The notes beneath the pieces were generated by a model that searched no databases, was not told the origin of the DNA, and was given only the letters and a program-made list of their open reading frames with translations. DNA of 33,080 nucleotides from Candidatus Saganbacteria bacterium (GTDB lineage Bacteria > Margulisbacteria > WOR-1 > XYC2-FULL-46-14 > WPAF01): assembly GCA_009772965.1 (NCBI GenBank), contig WPAF01000016.1, positions 1 through 33,080 of the forward strand. The letters are read 5' to 3'. The translations under genes were made by a program, and so were the position numbers. This document shows, piece by piece, positions 23,750 to 31,760 of the stretch (positions within the stretch are counted from its first letter, which is position 1; each line of letters starts with the position of its first letter).

Positions 23750-26575
23750 TCACATTGAGATATTATAATACAATTCCCCCTGCCCTAATGCATCAATCCC
23801 TCTCGCATAACCGATGGATATTGTATACGGGACATATCCAAAAGCATTTAATGTATTTAAATCAATCTCCATTCCATAGCTTTTGCTAAGCGGTAAATTT
23901 TCAAACTTTGCATATCCAGAAGTTCCTGCCTCAATAAAAGCTTTTCCCCAAAGCCTTTCAAAAAAAGTAGCCCCGTAGCCAAAACCTGATTCAATCAGCC
24001 AAATCGGGAAACGGTATTCAATCCGCTGGGATATTTGTTTATTGCCCGGGAAAGAATTTGACGGATATCCTTTTATTCTTTGGTACTCCCAAGTAAAACC
24101 TTCCTGTTCAAGCTGTTCCCCTTTGATCCAATTTGCGCTGGCAAGATACGCTAAAACATTATGCGAAGGCAAGCCAAAGTATTTGCCAAAGGACGCGGAA
24201 TACCGATTAAAGGCATATTTGCTTCCCAAATCTTTTAAGTAAATAGAAGTATTCAGTGAAAGAGATATCCCGTCTTCTGGAGAAATTGAATTCGCGTAAG
24301 ATCTCAAACTAGAGTATTTATAATTCAAAAATACTCCCCGCAAATCCCCCAGGCTTGGTTTTTTTGTAAATATTTCAAGGCTTGAGATATTGCTTAATGC
24401 TTCTACCACACAGCCAAAAGAAAATATTTGCCGGTCATTTTCCGCAAATATCCCGTTACCCAAGAAAGCTAAAGCCGCGTTTGCCCCGCATTGCCTTTCC
24501 CAATAAGTTTTATTGCTATCCCAGTTATAAGGCAGGGCAATATCATAAGCGCTAACTGATAATTGGGGGAAAAACTGGTTGTTTATATAGCTAATGTTAA
24601 ATGTAGGCCGTTTTGCCGTCCAGTCATGTCCGTATTTTACCTCAAACATATGCTGGTTCAAGGCGTCGATGCCGGCAGTGTAAAGCAAAGTATGGGGGCC
24701 ATTCTCGTCATAGTAAGAATATGGGAACCAAAATTTAGGAATTAAGCTTTGTATGGGATTATAATCATAATTTGTGGTTTCAAAAGCAACAGTTTTGTTT
24801 TTACCTGATGAAATTATTCCGGTTAATTCTTCCTGCCTGCCTCCTGCCTGCCGGTCAGGCACGTCCTTGGGAGCCGCTTTCCAGCTTCCCGGCTTATAAT
24901 CCATTATCGCAATATCATGCCCGTTTGATGAATAATTTACAAAAGCAATCCTTTTTGAATCCGGCGATACATCCGGCATCATTGCCGCGCCTAAAACATT
25001 TGTCACTTTATATATTTTTTTTGAATTTAAATGATACGCATAAATATTGCAGATCCCTGAAGCATCGGAATCAAAAATAACATATTCCCCATCTGGAGAA
25101 AAGCACGGGTTTGCTGACAATCCGAATGAAATTATTTTATTCTCAACGCCCGATTTCACGTCAATTAAATAAATATCCTGGCGCTCGCCAGTTTTCCATT
25201 TCGAAACTGCAACCTGTGTCCCATCCGGTGAAAATGCCGGCGAAAAATACTGAGCTTCAGGGCTGCTGAATATTTTAGTGTTTTTAAAATCTTCATCAGA
25301 TAAATATAAAGCCCTTGTGCCAGTATAATTTTTTGTATAAGCAAATATTCCTTGGTTAACTGCAGGATCGGCAATCCTTTCTCCTTTAGTCAGTTTTTTT
25401 TCCTTCCCGCTAATAAGATCAATTTGAAATAAATCCTTATAAACATTGAAATTCTTGTAATAATTTCCTTTTATAAAAAACAAATTGTTTTTGCTTACTG
25501 CCAGAGAATCATCAAATACAATACCCTCAATAACTTTTCTTATTTTAAAAGAGTCCCTGTCAACGGAATTGATACTCGAATATTCATCTTGGTTATTGCT
25601 GATATAATAAACCTGTTTTGAATCCGCACTCCATTTTGGTTTTAAGCAATAATATCCTTTTTGGGTTAATGTTTTATAACTTGTCAGGCCTTCTTTAGAT
25701 ACTTCTTCTTTCTGTTTTTGATATTTTTGTTTAAGGTCATCAAGCCATTCCTGCCACAACTCCTTGAAGTCCTTTTCATATATATCTTTAAACATCCCGT
25801 CAAATCCATATGATTGAAGAAGATAATCGCCATATTCATGGCTGATTGCCATTAATTTTTCTTCTCCATATTTTTCCGATAGGTATTGGAGAAACATCAC
25901 CCCATAAAGATAACGCAGTGTCCCCCCCGGCCAGGAAATTGTGTTTACTGCCGCCTTATCAATAGATTTAACCTTATTTTCCAGGACATCCATGCGCATC
26001 ATTGCTTCATATCTGGGATCGTTTCCCCTCCCACCGCCATACCCATGCCGCGTTTCCATATATGTTGCAAAACCTTCAGTAGCAAAATTCGGCATCATCG
26101 CATTTGGAAAAATCGCCCTCCCAAATAAATTTTTAAAAAATGTCCCGGATCCTTCAACTGTATCTAAATGCAGAACATGGGCATACTCATGGAGAAAAAC
26201 ATATTTTAGCCAGGTTTCATACGCTGCCGGCCTTAAGTTTGACCCTCCGTCCATCAGGTAAATCGTCACGGAGGGATTTGGGATTACCGTAGTAAAGCCA
26301 TTCGTGTAATCAGAATTATCCACTAAAACAACTTGAGTTTTATAATCAGGGGTATGTTGAAATATTGGCGACAGTTTATTATAAACTTCCTCAACTATCG
26401 GAACCATTTTTTTGGCAGCCGGTTCGATTTGTTTATAGTAATGGATATAAAAATGCGGCGTTTCAATAGTTTTCCACTTTAACTCAGGGTCAAGCCAGGT
26501 GGCAGCATGACAAGAAACTCCAAAAATAAAAGCCCATACTAATATAAATAGGCTTCGGGTATTAATTATTTTCAA
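23750..26575 (-). CDS. Exported Peptidase-MA-like metalloprotease with TolB-type propeller and barrel
   Basis: This large envelope protein has several domains. After a signal peptide (RSLFILVWAFIFGVSCHA) comes a zinc metalloprotease domain: HEYAH at about 129-133 and a downstream Glu near 167 in FATEGFATYME, the gluzincin pattern. PD40/TolB-like propeller repeats follow (FSPAFSPDGTQVAVSKW, NPCFSPDGEYVIFDS, MPDVSPDSKRIAFVNYS). The last 350 residues are barrel-like strands ending near GQGELYYNIS. I chose the TTG at 26575, with AAGGA about 7 bases before it, which gives a neat signal peptide. In-frame ATGs at 26611 and 26599 are alternatives that give up to 953 residues. It overlaps the end of the lipoate ligase gene and carries a palindromic insert at 24831-24862. 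Confidence 0.82.
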   Translation of the reverse strand: MKIINTRSLFILVWAFIFGVSCHAATWLDPELKWKTIETPHFYIHYYKQIEPAAKKMVPIVEEVYNKLSPIFQHTPDYKTQVVLVDNSDYTNGFTTVIPNPSVTIYLMDGGSNLRPAAYETWLKYVFLHEYAHVLHLDTVEGSGTFFKNLFGRAIFPNAMMPNFATEGFATYMETRHGYGGGRGNDPRYEAMMRMDVLENKVKSIDKAAVNTISWPGGTLRYLYGVMFLQYLSEKYGEEKLMAISHEYGDYLLQSYGFDGMFKDIYEKDFKELWQEWLDDLKQKYQKQKEEVSKEGLTSYKTLTQKGYYCLKPKWSADSKQVYYISNNQDEYSSINSVDRDSFKIRKVIEGIVFDDSLAVSKNNLFFIKGNYYKNFNVYKDLFQIDLISGKEKKLTKGERIADPAVNQGIFAYTKNYTGTRALYLSDEDFKNTKIFSSPEAQYFSPAFSPDGTQVAVSKWKTGERQDIYLIDVKSGVENKIISFGLSANPCFSPDGEYVIFDSDASGICNIYAYHLNSKKIYKVTNVLGAAMMPDVSPDSKRIAFVNYSSNGHDIAIMDYKPGSWKAAPKDVPDRQAGGRQEELTGIISSGKNKTVAFETTNYDYNPIQSLIPKFWFPYSYYDENGPHTLLYTAGIDALNQHMFEVKYGHDWTAKRPTFNISYINNQFFPQLSVSAYDIALPYNWDSNKTYWERQCGANAALAFLGNGIFAENDRQIFSFGCVVEALSNISSLEIFTKKPSLGDLRGVFLNYKYSSLRSYANSISPEDGISLSLNTSIYLKDLGSKYAFNRYSASFGKYFGLPSHNVLAYLASANWIKGEQLEQEGFTWEYQRIKGYPSNSFPGNKQISQRIEYRFPIWLIESGFGYGATFFERLWGKAFIEAGTSGYAKFENLPLSKSYGMEIDLNTLNAFGYVPYTISIGYARGIDALGQGELYYNISM
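24832..24861. repeat. Palindromic repeat element inside the metalloprotease coding region
   Basis: CCTGCCTGCC occurs twice (24832-24841 and 24843-24852), and the second copy leads into the palindrome TGCCTGCCGGTCAGGCA (24845-24861). On the coding strand it is in frame and encodes PDRQAGGRQE, low-complexity residues at the joint between propeller and barrel. The composition is unlike the AT-rich surroundings. It looks like an in-frame insertion of a dispersed palindrome. Confidence 0.6.
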
Positions 26576-27240
26576 TTTCCAATCCTTTTTTAAATCCATA
26601 GACCAGCGCATCTTTCAGCTCAGAAAAGCCAATCTCCCTTCCTATTGCTTCTTCTATACTAACGGCATCAATTGTCTCATCACAATTTCTAAGAATGATT
26701 ATTTCTGACAAAGATTGAGCCCTGCTGGAGCAAAGCCTTTTTGCCTCTTTTTTGCGCGCTGCCGACAATTTTTTTATCTTGATAAATTATCTCATACTCG
26801 GCAGGATAAGAAAAACATAACTTATTAGAATTACCCTCTTTTTTAATATTGCCGATTTGAGCTGTAATTCCAATTTTTTTAAGACCGATGACAACAGCTT
26901 CAGATATTTTTTTATAAGAAGGAACTAGCCCTTTTGGAAAGATCGGATTATTAATTGGAGTTATTATGCTGTAAGTTATTTCAGACTCATTATGAAAAAC
27001 AATGCCCCCGCCGGTCGGCCGTTTAACGATATCCCATCCAAGCTTGCCGGCTTTTTCTTTGTCTATTTCATCATCAATATTTTGCGAATAGCCAAGCGAA
27101 ACACATTTTGGCCGCCAGGAATAGATATATAAGAAAGATTGATTTGGATCCCGCTCACAGCTATTAAAAGCAGCAAGGTCTCTCTTCATATTTTCTTTTC
27201 CGGATGTTTTTGGGGAAACGATAATTTCCCAACTATTCAT
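26562..27240 (-). pseudogene. lplA: Lipoate-protein ligase A family gene with a frameshift
   Basis: The frame from the ATG at 27240 encodes 183 residues of a lipoate ligase/octanoyltransferase-type protein. It has SWRPKCVSLGYSQN, the lipoyl-AMP-binding RPTGGGIVFH (74-83), EITYSI, and KKIVGSAQKRGKKALLQQGS with the catalytic Lys. It stops early at 26689. The expected C-terminal part (AVSIEEAIGREIGFSELKDAL, ending EIENN at 26562) continues in another phase, shifted by +1. One extra base, or two missing, near 26690-26705 explains it. Repairing it gives about 225 residues, the usual size. A sequencing or assembly error is as likely as real decay. It lies between asd and the metalloprotease gene. 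Confidence 0.75.
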
Positions 27241-27256
27241 GCTGATTTATTATATC

Positions 27257-28279
27257 TTAAAGAAGCTTATCGGAAATCATCCGCTCGGCAATTAATACGG
27301 CATTGAGCGCCGCCCCGCGCCGCAAGTTGTCAGAAACAATCCACATTTCTATCCCGTTTTGCTGGGATATATCCTCGCGGATACGGCCAATAAGGGTTTC
27401 ATCTTTGCCGACACAGTCAATTGGTGTTGGATAAACTCCTCTCGACGGATCATCCATAATTTTAACGGTTGGAAAATTTGACAGAAGTTCGCGCAATTTC
27501 GCCATAGATATTTTCTTTTTTGTTTGGATATTAACTGATTCTGAATGGCCAACGGCCACCGGAACCCTAACGGTTGTGGCGGTAATTTTTATTGATTCGT
27601 CTTCAAGTATTTTCCTGGTTTCATTGACCATTTTCATTTCTTCCTTAGTATATCCATTATCGGTAAAAGAATCTATTTGCGGGATAACATTAAAAGCAAT
27701 CCTTTTCGGCAGATAATTTACCCCAACTTTTGCTTGAGGATTTTCAAGCAACGCTTTTGTCTGCTCATACATTTCGGCAATTGCTTCTTTTCCCCACCCG
27801 GAAACTGATTGGTAAGTTGAAATGACCAGCCTTTCTATTCCGGCCTCATCATAAATAGGTTTTAGGGCAAGCACCAGCTGGGCGGTTGAACAATTAGGAT
27901 TCGCAATAATGCCTTTATGGCTTTTTATCGCATGGCCGTTTACTTCCGGCACAATTAAAGGGACGCTCGGATCCATCCTGAAATGGCTGGTGTTATCAAT
28001 AACGACACAATTTCTTTTTGCCGCCTCTGGAGCAAGTTTTTCAGATATTTTCGCCCCGGCAGAAAACAACCCGATTTCAATCCCCTCAAAAGAGCCCGGC
28101 TCCGCCTGCTCAACAGTATATTCTTTTCCTAAAAAAGAAACTTTTGAACCTGCGGTCCTCTCAGACGCTAAAGGCAGGAATTTGTTAACCGGAAAATTCC
28201 TTTGCTCAAGCACCCTTATCATTTCCTTGCCTACCATGCCGGTAGCGCCAAGGACGCAAATATTATATTTTTTACTCAT
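27257..28279 (-). CDS. asd: Aspartate-semialdehyde dehydrogenase
   Basis: Asd reduces aspartyl phosphate to the semialdehyde that feeds lysine/DAP, threonine and methionine. The 340-residue protein has the NADP fold NICVLGATGMVGKEM, DNTSHFRMDPSVPLIVPEVN, the catalytic Cys130 in NPNCST, the loop TYQSVSGWG and VRVPVAVGHSESVN. The length is standard. The ATG at 28279 has GGTGAT (28290-28285) just upstream and an extended -10 at 28305-28297. The stop is 16 bases before the lipoate ligase gene. lysA, which also serves the DAP pathway, lies 2.1 kb away on the same strand in a separate transcript. Confidence 0.96.
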   Translation of the reverse strand: MSKKYNICVLGATGMVGKEMIRVLEQRNFPVNKFLPLASERTAGSKVSFLGKEYTVEQAEPGSFEGIEIGLFSAGAKISEKLAPEAAKRNCVVIDNTSHFRMDPSVPLIVPEVNGHAIKSHKGIIANPNCSTAQLVLALKPIYDEAGIERLVISTYQSVSGWGKEAIAEMYEQTKALLENPQAKVGVNYLPKRIAFNVIPQIDSFTDNGYTKEEMKMVNETRKILEDESIKITATTVRVPVAVGHSESVNIQTKKKISMAKLRELLSNFPTVKIMDDPSRGVYPTPIDCVGKDETLIGRIREDISQQNGIEMWIVSDNLRRGAALNAVLIAERMISDKLL

Positions 28280-28296
28280 TACTTATCACCGTAATA

Positions 28297-28305
28297 ATTA
28301 TAGCA
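28297..28305 (-). promoter_or_regulatory. Extended -10 promoter for asd
   Basis: TGC followed by a perfect TATAAT (28302-28297, minus strand). A start about 7 bases later gives a leader of roughly 11 bases that holds GGTGAT as the ribosome site. The region overlaps the start of the divergent control region of the JAMM gene. Confidence 0.55.
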
Positions 28306-28330
28306 AATTTTATGATAAACTTATAGGATA

Positions 28331-28774
28331 ATGTATGTTTTTACGGTAAAACATTTCCATACCATTGTCCAGCATTGCCTTGATTACCTTCCATTTGAGG
28401 CGGGAGGATTTTTGGGCGGGCGGGGCAATGTAATATTGGGAATATTCCCGTTAAATAATTTTGCCGGTTTTGAAGGGAGGGAAAAATTTGAAATTTCCTC
28501 TTACATGACTTCTTCGGTCTTTGAATTCTTTAAAAAGAAAAAAATCCAGGTGATGGGTTTTTATCACTCGCACCCTGAAAGAAACCTTCCGATCCCGTCA
28601 AAACAAGATGTCCTCGCATCCCAAATAATCCCGGCAATCAGGTTAAATATGATTGTCAGCATAAATGATATTCTAGATGTAAATTGCGCTCTGTTTGAAA
28701 CAATTGGCGGCAAACCGATAAAACAAACAATAAAAGTCGTCCAAGACAGCAAAATTGACCAATATCTGATTTAG
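28331..28774 (+). CDS. JAMM/MPN+ (Mov34) metalloprotease-domain protein
   Basis: This single-domain, 147-residue protein has a complete JAMM zinc motif: Glu23 in PFEAGGFLGG and HSHPERNLPIPSKQD, giving His79, His81, Ser90 and Asp93. Bacterial stand-alone members cleave ubiquitin-like sulfur carriers of the MoaD/ThiS type or short peptides. No such carrier gene is next to it, so the substrate is open. It has no signal peptide, so a cytoplasmic location is likely. It diverges from asd (51-base gap) and converges on panB with a REPIN-like pair between them. Confidence 0.9.
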   Translation: MYVFTVKHFHTIVQHCLDYLPFEAGGFLGGRGNVILGIFPLNNFAGFEGREKFEISSYMTSSVFEFFKKKKIQVMGFYHSHPERNLPIPSKQDVLASQIIPAIRLNMIVSINDILDVNCALFETIGGKPIKQTIKVVQDSKIDQYLI

Positions 28775-28795
28775 CTGTTAGGCGTTAGGAAGAAC

Positions 28796-28857
28796 CCCCA
28801 TACTAAAGTATGGGGAATTCTAAAGTCCAGTTTTATTCCCCACACTTTAGTGTGGGG
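28796..28857. repeat. REPIN-like pair of palindromes between convergent genes
   Basis: CCCCATACTAAAGTATGGGG (28796-28815) and CCCCACACTTTAGTGTGGGG (28838-28857) are two perfect palindromes 22 bases apart. With their flanks they read as inverted copies of one unit. The complement of the first is ATT, palindrome, then GTTC; the second is ATT, palindrome, then TGTC. This is the head-to-head arrangement of REP doublets. The second palindrome is identical to the copy at 9365-9384. It lies between the 3' ends of the JAMM gene and panB, a typical REP location. Confidence 0.75.
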
Positions 28858-28876
28858 TGTCATTTAAATTGCTTAT

Positions 28877-29641
28877 TTAGCTGTTTATATCTTCAATATA
28901 TTTTTTAACCGCGGCTTTAGCTTTTGCGTTGAAATCTTCGTATTTTTTGACAAATTTGGGGGGATTGCCATATAAGCCAAGCATATCGTAAGTCACAAAT
29001 ATTTGGCCGTCGCAATTGGCTCCTGCCCCAATGCCGATTGTCGGAATTTTTATTTTCTTTGATATTATTTTTGCTAAATCATGGGGAATCATTTCCAAAA
29101 CGATCGCGAAACAGCCCGCCTTTTCTAAAGCCTGGGCATCGTTAACAATTTTATTTGCGTCCTGTTTTTCTTTGCCCTGGACTTTATATCCCAATGCGTT
29201 TACTGACTGCGGGACAAACCCAAGATGCCCCATAACCGGAATGCCGGCTTTGATAATTTCTTTAATTGTTTTGATATATTCCGCTCCCTCCAGCTTAACC
29301 GCCTCCGCCCCCGCTTTTATTAATTTTACCGCGTTTGAAACGGCAGCTTCGCTTGAATTTTGAAAAGAGCCAAAAGGCATATCGGCAACAATTAAAGCCC
29401 TATTAACCGCGCGTGAAACTGCCTTAACATGCATAACCATTTCTTCGTTTGTCACAGGAATAGTATTTTTATAGCCAAGCATCACATTGCCAAGCGAATC
29501 TCCCACTAAAATAATATCAATTCCGGATTCATCTAAGATTTGGGCAAACGTAAAATCATAAGCTGTCAGCGCGGATATTTTTTTTCCGGTTTTTTTTGAA
29601 TAAATAATTTTGAGAGGAGTTACTTTTTCTTTTTTATCCAT
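28877..29641 (-). CDS. panB: 3-methyl-2-oxobutanoate hydroxymethyltransferase PanB
   Basis: PanB makes ketopantoate, the first committed step to pantothenate and CoA, from ketoisovalerate and methylene-tetrahydrofolate. The 254-residue barrel shows ALTAYDFTFAQILDESGID, the metal ligands in VGDSLGNV (Asp48) and ADMPFGSF (Asp87), KAGAEAVKLEGAE, GHLGFVPQSVN and GIGAGANCDGQIFV. The ATG at 29641 lies inside the end of dacA (22-base overlap), so it is the third gene of a lysA-dacA-panB operon. No panC or panD is in the window. Confidence 0.95.
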   Translation of the reverse strand: MDKKEKVTPLKIIYSKKTGKKISALTAYDFTFAQILDESGIDIILVGDSLGNVMLGYKNTIPVTNEEMVMHVKAVSRAVNRALIVADMPFGSFQNSSEAAVSNAVKLIKAGAEAVKLEGAEYIKTIKEIIKAGIPVMGHLGFVPQSVNALGYKVQGKEKQDANKIVNDAQALEKAGCFAIVLEMIPHDLAKIISKKIKIPTIGIGAGANCDGQIFVTYDMLGLYGNPPKFVKKYEDFNAKAKAAVKKYIEDINS

Positions 29642-30408
29642 GGCAGTATTACTTCTGGAAATTGCTCTCCATAAGTAAGAAATACTTTTTCTTCAAGCAG
29701 TTCCCTGGTGGCGCTTTGGGTCAAATAACCGTTTTCCGCAATTGAAATCATGCCGGATGTTTCAGAAACAACAATAACTAGAGCATCTGAGGCTTCTGTC
29801 AATCCAACAGCCGCCCGGTGGCGGGTGCCCAGTCTTTTATCCAAAAGCTTTGATTCAGAAAGCGGAAACAGGCATGAAGCCGCCGAGATCCTATCGCCTT
29901 GAATTATTACCGCGCCGTCGTGGATAATAGATTGGTGCTGGAAAATTGAGATAAGAATTTCTGAAGTTAAGATGCCGTCAATCCTGGTGCCGGTTTCAAT
30001 ATAATTGCTCAACCCGCTGTTTCTTTCAATTGCGATAATAGCTCCCACTTTGTTTTCTGAAAACCACTCAATGGCTTTTACCAGCTCGCGGATAAATCTG
30101 GATGAAGCAGACGGGGTAAACCCCAATTTTTTTAAAAATATCCCCCTGCCCAATCGTTCTAAAGTTCTTCTAAGCTCCGGCTGGAAAACAATTATTAATA
30201 CTACAAGTATTGCCGCGGCAAATTTTTCAAACAGCCAATTGATTGTTTGAAGCCCCATAAGCTTGGCGCCAACATAAATAGAGAGCAGAATTACCAATCC
30301 GCGGATTAAATTAAAGGCCTGCGTGCCCCTAAGCCATAAAACAATGTAATAAAGAAAAACCGAAACAATCGCAATATCCAATATATTTAACAGCCAGCTC
30401 AACTGCAT
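29620..30408 (-). CDS. dacA: Diadenylate cyclase CdaA
   Basis: This 262-residue enzyme forms c-di-AMP from two ATP. Three N-terminal transmembrane helices (about 5-25, 35-52 and 60-76) precede the DAC domain. The catalytic DGA (164-166) lies in IIHDGAVIIQ and the RHR motif (197-199) in LGTRHRAAVGLTEASDA. This is the CdaA layout. The usual partners ybbR and glmM do not follow; it sits between lysA (TAATG overlap) and panB. c-di-AMP commonly controls potassium and osmolyte transport and wall precursor supply. Confidence 0.95.
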   Translation of the reverse strand: MQLSWLLNILDIAIVSVFLYYIVLWLRGTQAFNLIRGLVILLSIYVGAKLMGLQTINWLFEKFAAAILVVLIIVFQPELRRTLERLGRGIFLKKLGFTPSASSRFIRELVKAIEWFSENKVGAIIAIERNSGLSNYIETGTRIDGILTSEILISIFQHQSIIHDGAVIIQGDRISAASCLFPLSESKLLDKRLGTRHRAAVGLTEASDALVIVVSETSGMISIAENGYLTQSATRELLEEKVFLTYGEQFPEVILPWIKKKK

Positions 30409-31697
30409 TAAAGCACCACATCATTTGCGATTAAATCTTCGTATGCTTCGCGTTTTAGAATCAGCGATGAGATGCCATTATTAACAAGAACCATCGCCGG
30501 CCTGCCAACGCGGTTATAATTTGAAGCCATGGAATAATTATATGCGCCCGTGCAAAAAACGCATAAGATATCGCCAATTTCTGCTTTTGGCAATTCTATA
30601 TCTTTTATCAGCCTGTCGCCTGATTCGCAAAATCTTCCTGCAACCGTCACCTTTTCTGTTTTTGGGGCATTTGCTTTGTTTGCGAGCAAGGCATCATATA
30701 CTGCACCGTATAAGATTGGCCTTGGGTTGTCAGACATCCCGCCATCAACTGCAATATATTTTCTTATTTCTGGGATATCTTTTATGCTTCCTATTGAATA
30801 AAGCGTAACTCCCGCGGTTCCAATGATTGACCGCCCCGGTTCAAGTATTAATTTTGGCGCGCCTAATTTTTGGCTTTTATTTTTAAAGACCTCAACAATT
30901 TCCGATGCAACCGCGTCTAATGAGATAACATTATCTTGGCCGGTATAATCTATCCCAATTCCTCCGCCAATATTGATATCCTCGCATTTGATGCCGGTTT
31001 CAGCAAGAACGCTTCCGGCAAGATCGCAAAGCAATTCAACCAGGGCAATATAAGGTTTGATATCAAATATTTGCGATCCAATATGCGAGTGCAAGCCGAC
31101 AAATTTTACATATTTCATTTTTGCCGCTAATTTTACCGCATCAATTGCTTTTTCTTTGGCTATGCCAAATTTTGAATCTATTTGCCCCGTTTGGATAAAC
31201 TCATGGGTATGGGCTTCAATGCCTGGATTGATTCGGAATAAGATATCGGCTTTCTTTTTGGCCTTTTGAGTTATTGCATCTAAGGCTTTCAGCTCATCAA
31301 AATTATCAACCACAACTCTGCCAACTCCAAGATCAACAGCTTCTTCCAATTCTTTTTTGCTCTTGTTGTTGCCGTGAAAATAAATATTTTTTAAGTCGCA
31401 GTTGGCTTTTCTCGCAATATACAATTCGCCGCCGGATGAAACATCAAAGCCAATCCCTTCATCGCTTAATAATTTTAAAACCGCGGTGTTGCATAATGCT
31501 TTGCAGGCATAAATTATTAATGTGTTGTCGTACCTGCCTTTAAATGCGGTTTTGTATTCCCGACACCGGCTTCTAATCGTCACTTCATCAAGAACATACA
31601 AAGGCGTGCCAAATTCTGCCGCTAGATCAGCTAAATCGCAGCCGCCTATTTCAAGATGCCCTTTTTCATTAACTTTCGAGGTTATTGGCTGGTTCAT
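30408..31697 (-). CDS. lysA: Diaminopimelate decarboxylase LysA
   Basis: LysA is the last step of lysine synthesis, a PLP enzyme of alanine racemase fold. Lys66 in IYACKALCN binds PLP. Other signatures are GIGFDVSSGGELYIA, YFHGNNKSKKELEEA, VGLHSHIGSQIFD, INIGGGIGIDY, LEPGRSIIGTAG, AVDGGMSDNPRPILY and FCESGDRLIKD. The frame is open from 31736, but the ATG at 31697 fits the family start and lies 6 bases after a TATAAT, which suggests a leaderless mRNA. The protein is then 429 residues. It overlaps dacA by one base. Confidence 0.95.
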   Translation of the reverse strand: MNQPITSKVNEKGHLEIGGCDLADLAAEFGTPLYVLDEVTIRSRCREYKTAFKGRYDNTLIIYACKALCNTAVLKLLSDEGIGFDVSSGGELYIARKANCDLKNIYFHGNNKSKKELEEAVDLGVGRVVVDNFDELKALDAITQKAKKKADILFRINPGIEAHTHEFIQTGQIDSKFGIAKEKAIDAVKLAAKMKYVKFVGLHSHIGSQIFDIKPYIALVELLCDLAGSVLAETGIKCEDINIGGGIGIDYTGQDNVISLDAVASEIVEVFKNKSQKLGAPKLILEPGRSIIGTAGVTLYSIGSIKDIPEIRKYIAVDGGMSDNPRPILYGAVYDALLANKANAPKTEKVTVAGRFCESGDRLIKDIELPKAEIGDILCVFCTGAYNYSMASNYNRVGRPAMVLVNNGISSLILKREAYEDLIANDVVL

Positions 31698-31703
31698 ATT
31701 ATG

Positions 31704-31712
31704 ATTATACCA
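31704..31712 (-). promoter_or_regulatory. Extended -10 promoter for lysA-dacA-panB
   Basis: TGG followed by TATAAT (31709-31704, minus strand), with the lysA ATG beginning 6 bases later at 31697. No ribosome binding site is present. The motif is the same TGGTATAAT as at trpD. It lies in the 63-base gap after cimA, so the operon need not rely on cimA transcription. Confidence 0.6.
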
Positions 31713-31760
31713 AAATATTTGTATATCTGAAAGCATTAGAAGTATGAAATTGCGGAAAAA

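Noticed and set aside
24680-24705. AAAGTATGGGGG resembling one arm of the REP-like palindrome
   Set aside because: The complementary arm is absent and the bases encode conserved barrel residues, so chance similarity is more likely.
26686-26710. Programmed +1 frameshifting in the lipoate ligase gene
   Set aside because: The junction (CAT TCT TAG) offers no re-pairing for the Ser tRNA in the shifted frame and no upstream stimulator is seen. A plain indel explains it.
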